Shown piece after piece: positions 34,116 through 43,522 of a DNA stretch of 64,000 nt. The first letter of the stretch is position 1, and each line of letters opens with the position of its first letter. Source of the stretch: JBCAXA01 sp039183535 (GTDB lineage: Bacteria > Pseudomonadota > Gammaproteobacteria > Steroidobacterales > Woeseiaceae). The position numbers and the translations under genes were made by a program. The DNA is taken from the NCBI GenBank assembly GCA_039183535.1, contig JBCDBO010000011.1, positions 4,166 to 68,165 on the forward strand, read 5' to 3'. Below the pieces are notes generated by a model. That model was given only the letters and a program-made list of their open reading frames with translations, was not told the origin of the DNA and searched no databases.

Positions 34116-36758
34116 ATGTTGGATGAAGCACCTTTTCGCTCGCCCATCGATTTAGGCATCGATGCAGACGTTGCTGCGTCAAAGCGACTTGTACTCAAGT
34201 TTGGTGGCACAAGCGTCGCGACGCTTGAGCGCTGGCAACGCATCCGCCAGATCTTGCAATCGCGGCTGGCAGACGATTGGCGACCTCTGGTCGTCCATTC
34301 GGCGCTCGGTGGCGTCTCAAATTCTCTGCAGGCATTGGTTCGTGCGACTGAACGCGGTGCCGGTGCAAACGAACTTGACGCTGTTATTGTGCAACATCGC
34401 GATCTTGCGTCGGCGATGCAACTTGATGCCGATGCGTTGCTCGGCGACTATTTTGACGAGTTATCACAGCTCAGTGCAGGGACGCGATTGGTTCGCGAGG
34501 TTAGCCCACGTGTTCATGCGCGTATTCTTGGGCTCGGTGAGCTAATGGCAACCCGCATGTCAGCGGCGTGGCTGGCGGCTCATGGCGTACCAACCGAGTG
34601 GCGAGATCCGCGTGACTGGTTAACGGCAGAGCGACGGCCCAGTGCGTCCGAGCGCCAGCTATACCTGAGTGCAACGTGTGCTGCGACGTTCGATCCAAGG
34701 CTAGCAGCTGCGCTTGACGAGACCGACGGCGTCTTATTGTTGCCAGGGTTTTTGGCGGCGAATGCCGATCGAGAGACGGTCCTTTTAGGTCGGGGTGGTT
34801 CCGATACGAGCGCGGCGTATTTTGCCGTCAAAGTGGCGGCGGCCCGCGTCGAGATGTTCTCCGACGTTCCCGGCGTTTTTAGTGCGGATCCACGTTTTGT
34901 GCAAGGTGCACGACTGTTGCAGCAACTGCACTACGATGAGGCCCAGGAAATAGCGTCGACCGGTAGTACCGTTCTGCACCCAAGGGCAGTCCCGCCGCTG
35001 CGTCGAGCAGGTATTCCGTTGTATTTGCGCTCCATCGACCAGCCAGATGTCGACGGTACCGTCATTTCGCCAGCTGTCGACGATGATACGCCGGTGGTCA
35101 AAGCCGTTTCGGTACAGTCCGGTATTACTTTGGTGTCACTCGAAGGCATTGCGATGTGGCAGGAGTCGGGTTTCTTGGCGCGGGCCTTCCAGGTGTTTGC
35201 CGACGCCGGTATCTCGATCGATTTTGTCTCAACGTCGGAGAGCAGTGTCACGCTGTCGATCGATCCACGTGGCGGGGAATTAGCCGAGGGTGTTATCGAC
35301 GATGTGGTCGAGTCCCTGCGTACGCTTTGTCGAGTGCGACTCCTCAAAGATTGTGCGGCGGTGAGTCTGGTTGGGCGCCGTATTCGGGCGACCTTGCATC
35401 AGATTGGTTCGGCCATGGAAGTATTCGAGGAGGAGCGGGTCTATCTCGTTAGCCAAGCGGCGAACGATTTGAACTTCAGTTTTGTCACTGACGAAGATAA
35501 CGCGTATCGCTTGGTATCGCGGCTGCACAACTTGTTGTTTCCAGCGTCGCTTCGTGGCGCAAGCTTTGGCCCGTCGTGGTCCACCTTGCAACGGCAGGTT
35601 TCGCTACCAGAGGTCTCCGAGCCACGCTGGTGGGAATCGCATGCGCCGGCGCTTTTGCAGCTAATGGATGATCGCCAAGCGGCGTATGTCTACAGTCTCG
35701 ATGAGGTGCGGATGGCGGCGGAGCGGCTGCAGTCGATGCAGCATGTAGCCGCTGTTTTCTTCGCGATGAAGTCCAATTCACATCCCGACATTTTGCGAAC
35801 CTTGGTCGACTGCGGAATCAACCTTGAGTGCGTATCACCCGGTGAGCTGCACCGCGTTTTTGATTTGTTCCCAGATCTCGATCCTAAGCGGGTTTTGTTT
35901 ACGCCAAACTTCGCTCCGCGTAATGAATACGCGCTAGGTATCGAACGGGGCGTTAATTTGACGCTCGACAATCTCTTTCCGTTACGGCAGTGGCCCGATT
36001 TGTTCGCCGGGCAAGACTTGTTCGTTCGCCTTGACCCCGGTCAAGGACGCGGTCACCACGAGCACGTCAAAACAGCCGGTAGTCATGCAAAGTTCGGTAT
36101 CCCGTTGTTTGAGTTAGATGAGTTGGCTGCATTGGTTGCGTCTGCCGGCGCTCGCATTGTCGGTATCCACGCGCACAGCGGTAGCGGGATTCTTGATCAT
36201 GATAACTGGGAACAGGTAGCCGCGACGCTCGCTGCCGCGGCGGAGCGATTCCCCGACGTGCGGGTTCTCGATCTTGGTGGTGGCCTCGGAGTGCCCGAGC
36301 GAAGCGGAGATCAGGAACTCGACATCCGCCGGCTGGATGAGAGTTTGGCCGAGTGGCGTGACCGCGCACCGCAGTATGAGTTGTGGTTGGAGCCCGGCCG
36401 CTATCTTGTCGCCGCGGCCGGCGTGTTGATGGCGCGGGTTACGCAGACCAAAGGCAAGGGTCGGATGAAGTATGTCGGGATTGCGACCGGTATGAACAGT
36501 CTTATTCGACCTGCTTTGTATGGCGCCTATCACGAGATCGCGAATCTGTCGCGTCTTGATGATCCAGCGAACGACCTGGTGACGGTTGTTGGTCCTATTT
36601 GCGAGTCCGCTGACAAACTGGGCACCGACCGACTGCTGCCCGTGAGCGAGGAGGGCGATGTGATCCTAATCGCCAATGCGGGTGCGTACGGTGCTGTTAT
36701 GGCGTCCGATTACAATCTGCGCGATCGCGTCGAGGAGCTGACTCTAACGATCAAGTGA
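34116..36758 (+). CDS. Bifunctional aspartate kinase / diaminopimelate decarboxylase
   Basis: An 880-residue fusion joining the first and last steps of lysine synthesis. The N-terminal half is an aspartate kinase (KFGGTSV near 28, GRGGSDTSAAYFA, FSDVPGVFSADPR) with ACT regulatory domains (about 335-490). The C-terminal half (about 500-880) is a fold-type III DAP decarboxylase: FAMKSN with the PLP Lys near 552, HAHSGSG, LDLGGGLG and EPGRYLVAAAGVL. The same fusion is known in Xanthomonas and Xylella. ATG 34116 is preferred; a TTG at 34101 is possible. Its 3' end overlaps the convergent hisE by 15 bp. No lysine riboswitch was seen. Confidence 0.96.
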   Translation: MLDEAPFRSPIDLGIDADVAASKRLVLKFGGTSVATLERWQRIRQILQSRLADDWRPLVVHSALGGVSNSLQALVRATERGAGANELDAVIVQHRDLASAMQLDADALLGDYFDELSQLSAGTRLVREVSPRVHARILGLGELMATRMSAAWLAAHGVPTEWRDPRDWLTAERRPSASERQLYLSATCAATFDPRLAAALDETDGVLLLPGFLAANADRETVLLGRGGSDTSAAYFAVKVAAARVEMFSDVPGVFSADPRFVQGARLLQQLHYDEAQEIASTGSTVLHPRAVPPLRRAGIPLYLRSIDQPDVDGTVISPAVDDDTPVVKAVSVQSGITLVSLEGIAMWQESGFLARAFQVFADAGISIDFVSTSESSVTLSIDPRGGELAEGVIDDVVESLRTLCRVRLLKDCAAVSLVGRRIRATLHQIGSAMEVFEEERVYLVSQAANDLNFSFVTDEDNAYRLVSRLHNLLFPASLRGASFGPSWSTLQRQVSLPEVSEPRWWESHAPALLQLMDDRQAAYVYSLDEVRMAAERLQSMQHVAAVFFAMKSNSHPDILRTLVDCGINLECVSPGELHRVFDLFPDLDPKRVLFTPNFAPRNEYALGIERGVNLTLDNLFPLRQWPDLFAGQDLFVRLDPGQGRGHHEHVKTAGSHAKFGIPLFELDELAALVASAGARIVGIHAHSGSGILDHDNWEQVAATLAAAAERFPDVRVLDLGGGLGVPERSGDQELDIRRLDESLAEWRDRAPQYELWLEPGRYLVAAAGVLMARVTQTKGKGRMKYVGIATGMNSLIRPALYGAYHEIANLSRLDDPANDLVTVVGPICESADKLGTDRLLPVSEEGDVILIANAGAYGAVMASDYNLRDRVEELTLTIK

Positions 36759-37061
36759 TGGCTGCCGCGCGGCGTGCCGCTCGCGCAGCAGAGCGGCAAT
36801 ATCGGTTAACCGAATGCCTCTATCCGCCATCAAGACCAATAAATGAAAAATGAGGTCGGCGATTTCGTTGCGTAGGAATTCATCGCCGCTATCGGTAACG
36901 CTGGCGAGGGCAACCTCCAGCGCTTCCTCGCCCACTTTTTGCGCAATGCGCGCGGTACCTTCGGCCACCAGTTTGGCGGTGTAACTGTAACCGTCGGCCG
37001 CTGCGATTCGCTGCTGCACAACGCGTTCTAGTTCGTACAGAAATGGATCCTCAGTGTCCAT
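36744..37061 (-). CDS. hisE: Phosphoribosyl-ATP diphosphatase, stand-alone HisE
   Basis: A 105-residue HisE (second step of histidine synthesis) with LVAEGTARIAQKVGEEALEVALA and NEIADLIFHLLVLMADRGI. In enterobacteria and Xanthomonas this domain is fused behind HisI; here the HisI cyclohydrolase domain is absent and no hisI lies elsewhere in the window. Start 37061 is chosen because GAGGA lies eight bases upstream; 37067 is possible but too close. It overlaps the hisF end, and its own end overlaps the convergent aspartate kinase/DAP decarboxylase gene. Confidence 0.93.
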   Translation of the reverse strand: MDTEDPFLYELERVVQQRIAAADGYSYTAKLVAEGTARIAQKVGEEALEVALASVTDSGDEFLRNEIADLIFHLLVLMADRGIRLTDIAALLRERHAARQPSLDR

Positions 37062-37848
37062 GGGCATTGTCCTCGTTTGGTGGACGCACGGTGATACCGG
37101 CCTTACGTAGAAACCGCTTCAAGTCGGGAATCGTAATTTCGCCGCTGTGAAAAACGCTCGCTGCCAGAGCACCACTGACATTCGCACGTTCGAAAACACG
37201 CGCGAAGTGGCGTGGTTCGCCGGCGCCCCCGCTGGCGATTAGCGGTAAATTTATTGCCGCACGAACTTCGGCCAACTGCTCGCAGTCGTAACCGTTGCGC
37301 ACGCCGTCTTGATTCATGCAATTCAAAACGATCTCGCCCGCGCCCCGCTCGGCAACTTCGCGAGCCCAGTCAACGACATCACGCCCGGCCGCGCTCGTTT
37401 TGCCAGGGTCGCCCGTATTACGGAAAGCACGCAAGGAGCCGTCGGCGCCGCGTTGCGAGTCAATACCGACGACGATGCATTGTGAGCCGAACCGCTTGGC
37501 AAGCTCATCGACCAACGCTGGGCGTTCCAAGGCCGGCGAGTTCACCGAGATCTTGTCGGCGCCCCGATTCAAGACCGCTTCGGCATCGGCGATCGAACGA
37601 ATGCCGCCGGCAACACAGAATGGAATGTTTAGCTCGGCGGCAATCCGATCAATCCATTCGCGAGCGACGGGCCGTCCCTCTGGGCTGGCCGTGATGTCGT
37701 AAAACACCAGCTCATCGGCGCCGTCGGCGCGATAGCGCCGCGCAAGCTCGACAATGTCACCGACGACGCGGTGGTTACGAAACTGGACGCCTTTGACAAC
37801 CTGGCCATCGCGAACGTCAAGACAGGGAATTATGCGGCGGGTAAGTAT
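37051..37848 (-). CDS. hisF: Imidazole glycerol phosphate synthase cyclase subunit, ATA start
   Basis: A 265-residue HisF, the (beta/alpha)8 cyclase partner of HisH. The N-terminal TRRIIPCLDVRDGQVVKGV with the first catalytic Asp, AGGIRSIADAEAVLNRGADKI, and LNCMNQDGVRNGYD with the second Asp region are all present. No ATG, GTG or TTG exists at the family start. The codon aligned with Met1 is ATA at 37848-37846, with AGGAG eight bases upstream inside hisA. Starting at the next GTG (37707) would remove the first 47 residues and the catalytic Asp. I therefore call an ATA initiator. It overlaps hisA by 19 bp. Confidence 0.92.
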   Translation of the reverse strand: MLTRRIIPCLDVRDGQVVKGVQFRNHRVVGDIVELARRYRADGADELVFYDITASPEGRPVAREWIDRIAAELNIPFCVAGGIRSIADAEAVLNRGADKISVNSPALERPALVDELAKRFGSQCIVVGIDSQRGADGSLRAFRNTGDPGKTSAAGRDVVDWAREVAERGAGEIVLNCMNQDGVRNGYDCEQLAEVRAAINLPLIASGGAGEPRHFARVFERANVSGALAASVFHSGEITIPDLKRFLRKAGITVRPPNEDNAHGH

Positions 37849-38570
37849 GGCGTCAACTCCTGCGGTGTCAGGTGACCGTCGAGCAAGGCCTTGCCGACGA
37901 TGGCGGCATGGGCACCCGTCGTCGCGAGCGTTGCCAGATCGTCGGCGTTGCGAACACCGCCAGACGCTTGCAGTGCAATCGATGGGTGTGTGCGAGCGAT
38001 TTGTCGATACAGTTCAACATTCGGTCCGGTCATCGCACCATCGCGGCTGACGTCGGTACAGAGCACATGACGCAGACCGACCGTGCTGTACGACGCGATG
38101 ACATCGCCGAGGCGACGGTTGGTTTGCTGAGTCCAGCCATGGGTTGTGACAAGCGGTACACCGTGTTCGTCAAGATTTATGTCGAGCGCTAAGACGATAC
38201 GTTCCGGACCGAACTCGATGAGCCAATCGGCCACGACCGAGGCGTGGGTTATTGCAATACTGCCAACAACAACGCGGGTCACACCGGCCTCGAATAGACG
38301 TAGCGCATCCTGCTGTGAGCGAATTCCACCGCCGACCTGAACATCCATGTCGGTCGCATCGATTATGTTGCGGACCATCGCCGTGTTGGTTGGTGCGCCG
38401 TTGGCGGCTCCGTCGAGGTCGACGACATGCAGCATCGTCGCGCCAAATTCAGCGTAGCGTTTGGCGATAGTGACGCCGTCGCCGCTGTAGTCGGTTACCG
38501 CATCGAATTTGCCCTGGAATAAACGCACGACACGGCCTGCTTTCACATCAATAGCGGGAATTAATTGCAT
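37830..38570 (-). CDS. hisA: ProFAR isomerase
   Basis: A 246-residue (beta/alpha)8 isomerase. MQLIPAIDVKAGRVVRLFQGKFD, LHVVDLDGA, QVGGGIRS, and CTDVSRDGAMTGPN carry the catalytic Asp residues and phosphate sites. It converts ProFAR to PRFAR for HisFH. It overlaps hisH by 10 bp upstream and hisF by 19 bp downstream. Confidence 0.97.
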   Translation of the reverse strand: MQLIPAIDVKAGRVVRLFQGKFDAVTDYSGDGVTIAKRYAEFGATMLHVVDLDGAANGAPTNTAMVRNIIDATDMDVQVGGGIRSQQDALRLFEAGVTRVVVGSIAITHASVVADWLIEFGPERIVLALDINLDEHGVPLVTTHGWTQQTNRRLGDVIASYSTVGLRHVLCTDVSRDGAMTGPNVELYRQIARTHPSIALQASGGVRNADDLATLATTGAHAAIVGKALLDGHLTPQELTPYLPAA

Positions 38571-39187
38571 GCAGTGATACTCAGGAAGTTCTTAAGGAGA
38601 CGCTGGCCCTCGCTAGCCGAGCGTTCTGGGTGAAACTGGGTGGCAAAGAAATTGCCCTGTTGGACAACGGCGGCGTATCGCTCGCCGTAGTCGTAGGTGG
38701 CAGCACAGGGCAGAGCATGCGCTGCTATCGCATAGCTATGCACGTAGTAGTGAAAGGTTGGGTCCGCATAGCCATCAAACAACAGCGAGTCGCCGCTCTG
38801 TCGAGTCTGGTTCCAACCCATATGCGGAACGACCAATGCATCGGACGCTGGAATTCTCCGCACATCGCAGTTGAAAACTCCGAGGCACGGTGTGTCATCC
38901 TCCTCGGAGTAGTTCGCGAGCAAATGCATGCCAAGGCAAATGCCGAGTACCGGTTGCGTTAGTTCCTTAATGACGTTGTTTAGCCGGTGTTGCTCAAGGC
39001 GCTGCATCGCATCACCGGCTGCGCCAACACCCGGTAGAACGACGTGCGAGGCAGTGCTAATTACGGCGGCGTCTATACTCACTTGCGCCTTAACATTTAA
39101 GCGTTGAAACGCGTATTTGAGCGATGCCAGGTTTGCGCCGCCCGTGTCAACGATGACGACGCTTGACGAGGCGTGGTCTACGCTCAC
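38561..39187 (-). CDS. hisH: Imidazole glycerol phosphate synthase glutaminase subunit
   Basis: A 208-residue class I glutamine amidotransferase supplying ammonia to HisF. LPGVGAAGDAM (oxyanion strand), GICLGMHLL with the nucleophile Cys, and the C-terminal TQFHPERS with catalytic His and Glu are present. The GTG at 39187 is chosen: it overlaps the hisB stop as GTGA and gives the family N terminus (VVIVDTGGANLASLKYA). A longer frame from 39268 lies inside hisB. Confidence 0.95.
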   Translation of the reverse strand: MSVDHASSSVVIVDTGGANLASLKYAFQRLNVKAQVSIDAAVISTASHVVLPGVGAAGDAMQRLEQHRLNNVIKELTQPVLGICLGMHLLANYSEEDDTPCLGVFNCDVRRIPASDALVVPHMGWNQTRQSGDSLLFDGYADPTFHYYVHSYAIAAHALPCAATYDYGERYAAVVQQGNFFATQFHPERSASEGQRLLKNFLSITACN

Positions 39188-40254
39188 AGCGTCCCCTTGC
39201 TCGACGGAATAGCGTCGCCGTCGCGGCGCGTGGCTTGGGCTAGTGCTCGGCCAAGTGCCTTGAAGCAAGCTTCGACCATGTGGTGGGTGTTATCGCCGTT
39301 GACCGTGACGTGAATGGCGGCCCCAACGCTTACCGCCAGCGATTCGAAAAAATGCCTGACCATCTCGATCGTTAGGCCACCGACTTCGTCGCGGGGAAAC
39401 TCGCCGTTGAAACGGCTCACAGGACGTCCCGAGAGATCGATCAACACCTCGGCGCGTGCTTCATCCATCGGTACGGTAAATCCGTACCGCGCAATGCCGC
39501 GTTTGTCGCCGAGGGCTGTCCGAATCGCTTCTCCCAACGCCAACGCAACGTCTTCGACGCTGTGGTGGTCGTCGATGTGCAAATCGCCACTGCACGTAAC
39601 TTCTAGTGAGTAACCACCGTGACGTGCGATCTGCTCGAGCATGTGGTCGAAAAATCCGATGCCCGTGTCGATGCGTACTGGCGACGTTGTATCGAGCGAT
39701 AGATCGATACGTATGTCGGTTTCATTCGTACGACGCTGTATGCTGGCGCGGCGCGGTTGCAAACACAGCTCGTCGGCGATCGCATCCCAGTCCATCGCGC
39801 CCTGTTCTGTACCGATTCGAATACCGCGCAAGCCGAGTTTTTCGGCCAGCATCAGATCGGTATCGCGATCGCCGATGACAGCACAGCGCTCGACATTAAG
39901 CGCCGTGCGGGCAAGGTATGGCGCTAGCAGACCAGCCGCTGGCTTACGGCAGTCGCAACCGTCGTCCGGTAGGTGTGGGCAGATCAGCACATCATCAAAT
40001 CTGATGCCTTGAGATTCGAACAGAGCCAGCATGAACTGATGCGGTGCGTCGAAGTCGTCTTGCGGAAAACTTGCCGTTCCGAGGCCATCTTGGTTACTGA
40101 CGATAACCAATCGAAACCCCGCCGACTGCAATCGCAGCAGCGCCGTAATCACACCGGGCACAAGGCGAACCTTGTCGATTCGATCGACCTGCTCATCGGC
40201 GGGTTCTTCGATGAGCGTGCCATCGCGGTCGATGAACAAAACGGCGGCCGTCAT
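39184..40254 (-). CDS. hisB: Bifunctional histidinol-phosphatase / imidazoleglycerol-phosphate dehydratase
   Basis: A 356-residue fusion. Residues 1-165 are a HAD phosphatase (FIDRDGTLIEEP, LVIVSNQDGLGT, CRKPAAGLL, IGDRDTDLMLAEKLGL) with a zinc-site segment CPHLPDDGCDC. Residues 170-356 are the dehydratase (GIGFFDHMLEQIARHGG, DDHHSVEDVALALGEA, HHMVEACFKALGRAL). The fused form is typical of gammaproteobacteria. It overlaps hisC (ATGA) and hisH (GTGA). Confidence 0.97.
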   Translation of the reverse strand: MTAAVLFIDRDGTLIEEPADEQVDRIDKVRLVPGVITALLRLQSAGFRLVIVSNQDGLGTASFPQDDFDAPHQFMLALFESQGIRFDDVLICPHLPDDGCDCRKPAAGLLAPYLARTALNVERCAVIGDRDTDLMLAEKLGLRGIRIGTEQGAMDWDAIADELCLQPRRASIQRRTNETDIRIDLSLDTTSPVRIDTGIGFFDHMLEQIARHGGYSLEVTCSGDLHIDDHHSVEDVALALGEAIRTALGDKRGIARYGFTVPMDEARAEVLIDLSGRPVSRFNGEFPRDEVGGLTIEMVRHFFESLAVSVGAAIHVTVNGDNTHHMVEACFKALGRALAQATRRDGDAIPSSKGTL

Positions 40255-41315
40255 GACAGGGTACCGAGCGCGCTGAGGACGGTATCGTTCTGCTCGCGTG
40301 TGCCAATCGTGATACGCAGGCTATTTGGGTGCGCGTCAGCCTTGGAGAAATCACGAATGAGAAATCCAACCTTTTCCACGGCAGTGATCGCTGTTGCAGG
40401 ATCGATGAACTCGGCAAGTACAAAGTTGGCATCGCTGCGATAGACAGCTCGAACAGCGGGCAGTGTCGCTAGACGCTGACTGACCCGATTGCGTTCGGCG
40501 CGCAGGGTATCGAAACGATTCTTGTCATCTGTTGGTGACGACTGTGCTAGGACGCCGAGGATAGCCTCGACGACCGGTGTGGCGATCGAGTACGGAGCAA
40601 ACACCTTACGAATAAGGAGGCTAAGGTCGGTATCGCCGATGATGACGCCGCAGCGGGCGCCGGCCAATGCGAACGCTTTTGATAGCGTTCGCAAGACGAC
40701 GACGTGCGACTCGTTGGCGTAGCGCTGCGCTGGGTCATCGCACTCAGCGAACTCCAAGTAGGCAGCATCAATCACCACGACGGCGCGACCGCGTGTCGCC
40801 GCGACAACCGCATCGACCGCGGTCGGACTCATCACGTTGCCGGTTGGATTGTTTGGACTCGTGATAAACACCAGTTTCGTGGCGTCCGTTATGGTCTCGC
40901 GAATTCGGTCGACGTCGAGATCGAACGCGGGCGCGGCCGTTAGCGGTGCGCGTTGTATCGTCGCACCTTGGACATTGGCATAAACGGCATACATACCAAA
41001 CGTCGGCGGACAGATCAGCACAGCGTCTTCGCCGGGACGGCAGAACGTACGAATCAGAAGATCGATTGCCTCGCTGCTGCCGCGAGTTACCGTAATCCGC
41101 TCCGCCGGTTGATTGACCAAGCTGGCGAGGCGCCGCTCAAGCTCGGTAGGCCGATCGAGTGGATACCAGTTAAGGCCGCGTTGCGTCGTATCACCCACGC
41201 GACGAAGCGGCGACTCGTTCGCATTAAGGCGGACCAACGCCTCATCGTGAGACGCGGACGTATAGCCGGCCATCGAGACGATCTCCGGCCGTGCCAATTC
41301 GGTAACGATACTCAT
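40251..41315 (-). CDS. hisC: Histidinol-phosphate aminotransferase
   Basis: A 354-residue fold-type I PLP enzyme. LNANESPL near the N terminus, SPNNPTGNVMS, VVIDAAYLEF and the PLP Lys in LRTLSKAFALAGARCG identify it. It transfers an amino group to imidazole acetol phosphate. It begins six bases after hisD. Confidence 0.97.
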   Translation of the reverse strand: MSIVTELARPEIVSMAGYTSASHDEALVRLNANESPLRRVGDTTQRGLNWYPLDRPTELERRLASLVNQPAERITVTRGSSEAIDLLIRTFCRPGEDAVLICPPTFGMYAVYANVQGATIQRAPLTAAPAFDLDVDRIRETITDATKLVFITSPNNPTGNVMSPTAVDAVVAATRGRAVVVIDAAYLEFAECDDPAQRYANESHVVVLRTLSKAFALAGARCGVIIGDTDLSLLIRKVFAPYSIATPVVEAILGVLAQSSPTDDKNRFDTLRAERNRVSQRLATLPAVRAVYRSDANFVLAEFIDPATAITAVEKVGFLIRDFSKADAHPNSLRITIGTREQNDTVLSALGTLS

Positions 41316-41321
41316 CGGCGC

Positions 41322-42620
41322 TTAAGCGAGGCGCAATCGAACCGCGTTGGCGTGCGCATCGAGCCCCTCTATACCGGCCAACGTGATTGCCGTCGGTCCT
41401 ATTTTTTCAAGTCCGGCACGAGTCAACGCTTGGACAGTCATCTGTCGACAAAAATCACTGACGCTCAAGCCGCCAAAGCTGCGTGCATAGCCGTACGTTG
41501 GCAGTACATGGTTCGTACCACTGCAGTAGTCGCCAACGGATTCGGGCGACCACGGACCGAGGAATACGGAACCCGCGTTACGGATATTCGCCAATACATT
41601 GCGTGGCTCGGCCATCTGAATGATGAGATGCTCAGGGGCATAGTGATTGGCGATATCGATCACGTCTTGTCGTTCATCGACGATGATCGACGCACTGGCC
41701 GTTAGCGCACTGGCCGCAATGTCACGCCGTGATAAACGCTGCAATTGCGTATCGACCGCCTTGCCGACAGCGCTCGCCATGTCGGCATCTGTCGTCACGA
41801 GCACAACTTGAGAGTCGACACCGTGCTCGGCCTGCGACAATAAATCCGACGCAACAAACTGCGGGTCAGCTTGCCGATCGGCGAGCACCATGACTTCGGA
41901 TGGACCCGCCGGCATATCGATCGCGGCACCGGCTGGATCGGCGGCCACTTGTTGCTTCGCTTCAGTAACGTACGCGTTGCCAGGCCCAAAGATCTTGTGG
42001 ACAGGTGGGACGGTCGCCGTACCGTACGCGAGCGCGGCAATCGCTTGCGCACCGCCGGCTTTAACGATCGTAGTAATGCCGAGTTCGGCCGCGACGGCGA
42101 GTACATGGGGATCCAACGTGCCGTCCGCGCGCGGTGGCGAGGCGAGTACGACGGTTGGACACTTAGCGAGCAACGCCGGAACACCGAGCATGATGGCCGC
42201 ACTGGGCAACGGGGCGGTGCCGGCTGGTACGTACAGACCCACCGCATCAATTGGTCGAACCAAACGCTCACAAACAACACCTGGCTGAGTTTCGAGTCGT
42301 GTTTCCGTCGGCTGTGTCGCTGCATGGAATTTGCGAACATTCGCGACCGCCGCTGCGATAGCAGCGCGCACATCGGGATCGACCGAAGCCACGGCCGCTT
42401 GAACCTCGTCGTCACTGACCAAGACTCGGGTTATCGATGCGGAATCGAAACGCTGCGCGTAGCCGATCAGGGCCTCGTCGCCGGTGCGTTTGACGTTGTC
42501 GATTACCGTTGCGACGGTGGCCGACAAATCGCCCTGCGTACGTTGTAGCGGTCGAGTCAGCAACGCTTCGCGTTGTGACGCGCTCAGCGTGGCCCAGCGG
42601 TAGCATTCAAGGGCGCTCAT
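41322..42620 (-). CDS. hisD: Histidinol dehydrogenase
   Basis: A 432-residue zinc enzyme doing the last two oxidations of histidine synthesis. YVPAGTAPLPSAAIMLGVPA, KIFGPGNAYVTEAKQ, DMPAGPSEVMVLAD and the C-terminal GTNHVLPTYGYARSFGGLSVSDF are diagnostic. The ATG overlaps the hisG stop (ATGA). Confidence 0.98.
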   Translation of the reverse strand: MSALECYRWATLSASQREALLTRPLQRTQGDLSATVATVIDNVKRTGDEALIGYAQRFDSASITRVLVSDDEVQAAVASVDPDVRAAIAAAVANVRKFHAATQPTETRLETQPGVVCERLVRPIDAVGLYVPAGTAPLPSAAIMLGVPALLAKCPTVVLASPPRADGTLDPHVLAVAAELGITTIVKAGGAQAIAALAYGTATVPPVHKIFGPGNAYVTEAKQQVAADPAGAAIDMPAGPSEVMVLADRQADPQFVASDLLSQAEHGVDSQVVLVTTDADMASAVGKAVDTQLQRLSRRDIAASALTASASIIVDERQDVIDIANHYAPEHLIIQMAEPRNVLANIRNAGSVFLGPWSPESVGDYCSGTNHVLPTYGYARSFGGLSVSDFCRQMTVQALTRAGLEKIGPTAITLAGIEGLDAHANAVRLRLA

Positions 42621-43522
42621 GCCAACATTTTCTCAACAGGCAGCACTAACACCGAGCTCGCGCCGGCTTCCTTGAGACTTTCTAGCGTTTCCCAGAACAC
42701 ATTCTCGTGGCAAACCGCATGCAGGGCGACGCGGTCCGGTTGACCTTCGAGCGGCAACACGGTCGGTGCTTCGCTACCGGGCAGCAGATTGCGAATGGCC
42801 GCGATCGCGTCACGCGGCGCGTGCAACATGATGTATTTACTCTCGCGAACCTGCTGTACGCCTTCGATTCGTTGCAACAAGCGTCCCAGCAGGGCGTTCT
42901 TGTCGACATCATCGAGCCCGGCGTGGCGAATGATCCACGCTTGTGAGTCCAATATCGAGACGTACTCGCGCAAATGGTTGGCGGCTAGCGTCGAGCCGGT
43001 CGAGACAAGATCGCAGATGACATCGGCACAACCAAGCCGAGGCGCGATTTCCACAGCACCGGAGAAATGAACGATGTCAGCGTCGACACCGTTGTCGCGC
43101 AAGTATTGACCGAGCAAGCCTGGGTAGGTTGTCGCGATGCGTTTCCCGGCTAGGTCACTGGCGCCGTTGAACGACGCGTCGCTAGGCCCGGCTATCGATA
43201 GCCGGCAGCGTCCAAACTCGAGTGGCATGACGCGTTCGAAAGGCTGAATTTCGCCGTTGCTGTCGCCGGACAATCGCTTCTCTTCGATGACGTTTAGCCC
43301 AGCGATACCAAGATCACAAACCCCATCGGCGACTAGACCGGGGATATCGTCATCGCGAACGAGCAGAATGTCGACGGGCATATTCTCCCCGTAACAAAAC
43401 AGCTGGTCCTTGCTTTGCCGGAACGTCAACCCGGCCCGCGAAAACAGATCCAAACTGTACTGAGTCAGGCGCCCGGATTTTTGCAGCGCAATCCGCAGGC
43501 GGTTGCGATCTGATTGACTCAC
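42617..43522 (-). CDS. hisG: ATP phosphoribosyltransferase, long form
   Basis: A 301-residue long-form HisG, the committed, histidine-inhibited step. The catalytic core carries LRIALQKSGRL, DLGIAGLNVIEEKR and DVICDLVSTGSTLAANHL; the extra C-terminal ACT-like domain (about 228-301) senses histidine. The GTG start overlaps the TrpR-like gene stop as GTGA, so the regulator and first enzyme are coupled. Confidence 0.97.
   Translation of the reverse strand: MSQSDRNRLRIALQKSGRLTQYSLDLFSRAGLTFRQSKDQLFCYGENMPVDILLVRDDDIPGLVADGVCDLGIAGLNVIEEKRLSGDSNGEIQPFERVMPLEFGRCRLSIAGPSDASFNGASDLAGKRIATTYPGLLGQYLRDNGVDADIVHFSGAVEIAPRLGCADVICDLVSTGSTLAANHLREYVSILDSQAWIIRHAGLDDVDKNALLGRLLQRIEGVQQVRESKYIMLHAPRDAIAAIRNLLPGSEAPTVLPLEGQPDRVALHAVCHENVFWETLESLKEAGASSVLVLPVEKMLA

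Noticed and set aside
34013..34116. Lysine riboswitch before the aspartate kinase/DAP decarboxylase
   Set aside because: The gap is only about 100 bp and holds a terminator; the conserved L-box core is not present.
40953..42548. Plus-strand ORFs of 225-250 codons opposite hisC and hisD
   Set aside because: hisC and hisD are complete and conserved; these are antisense shadows.
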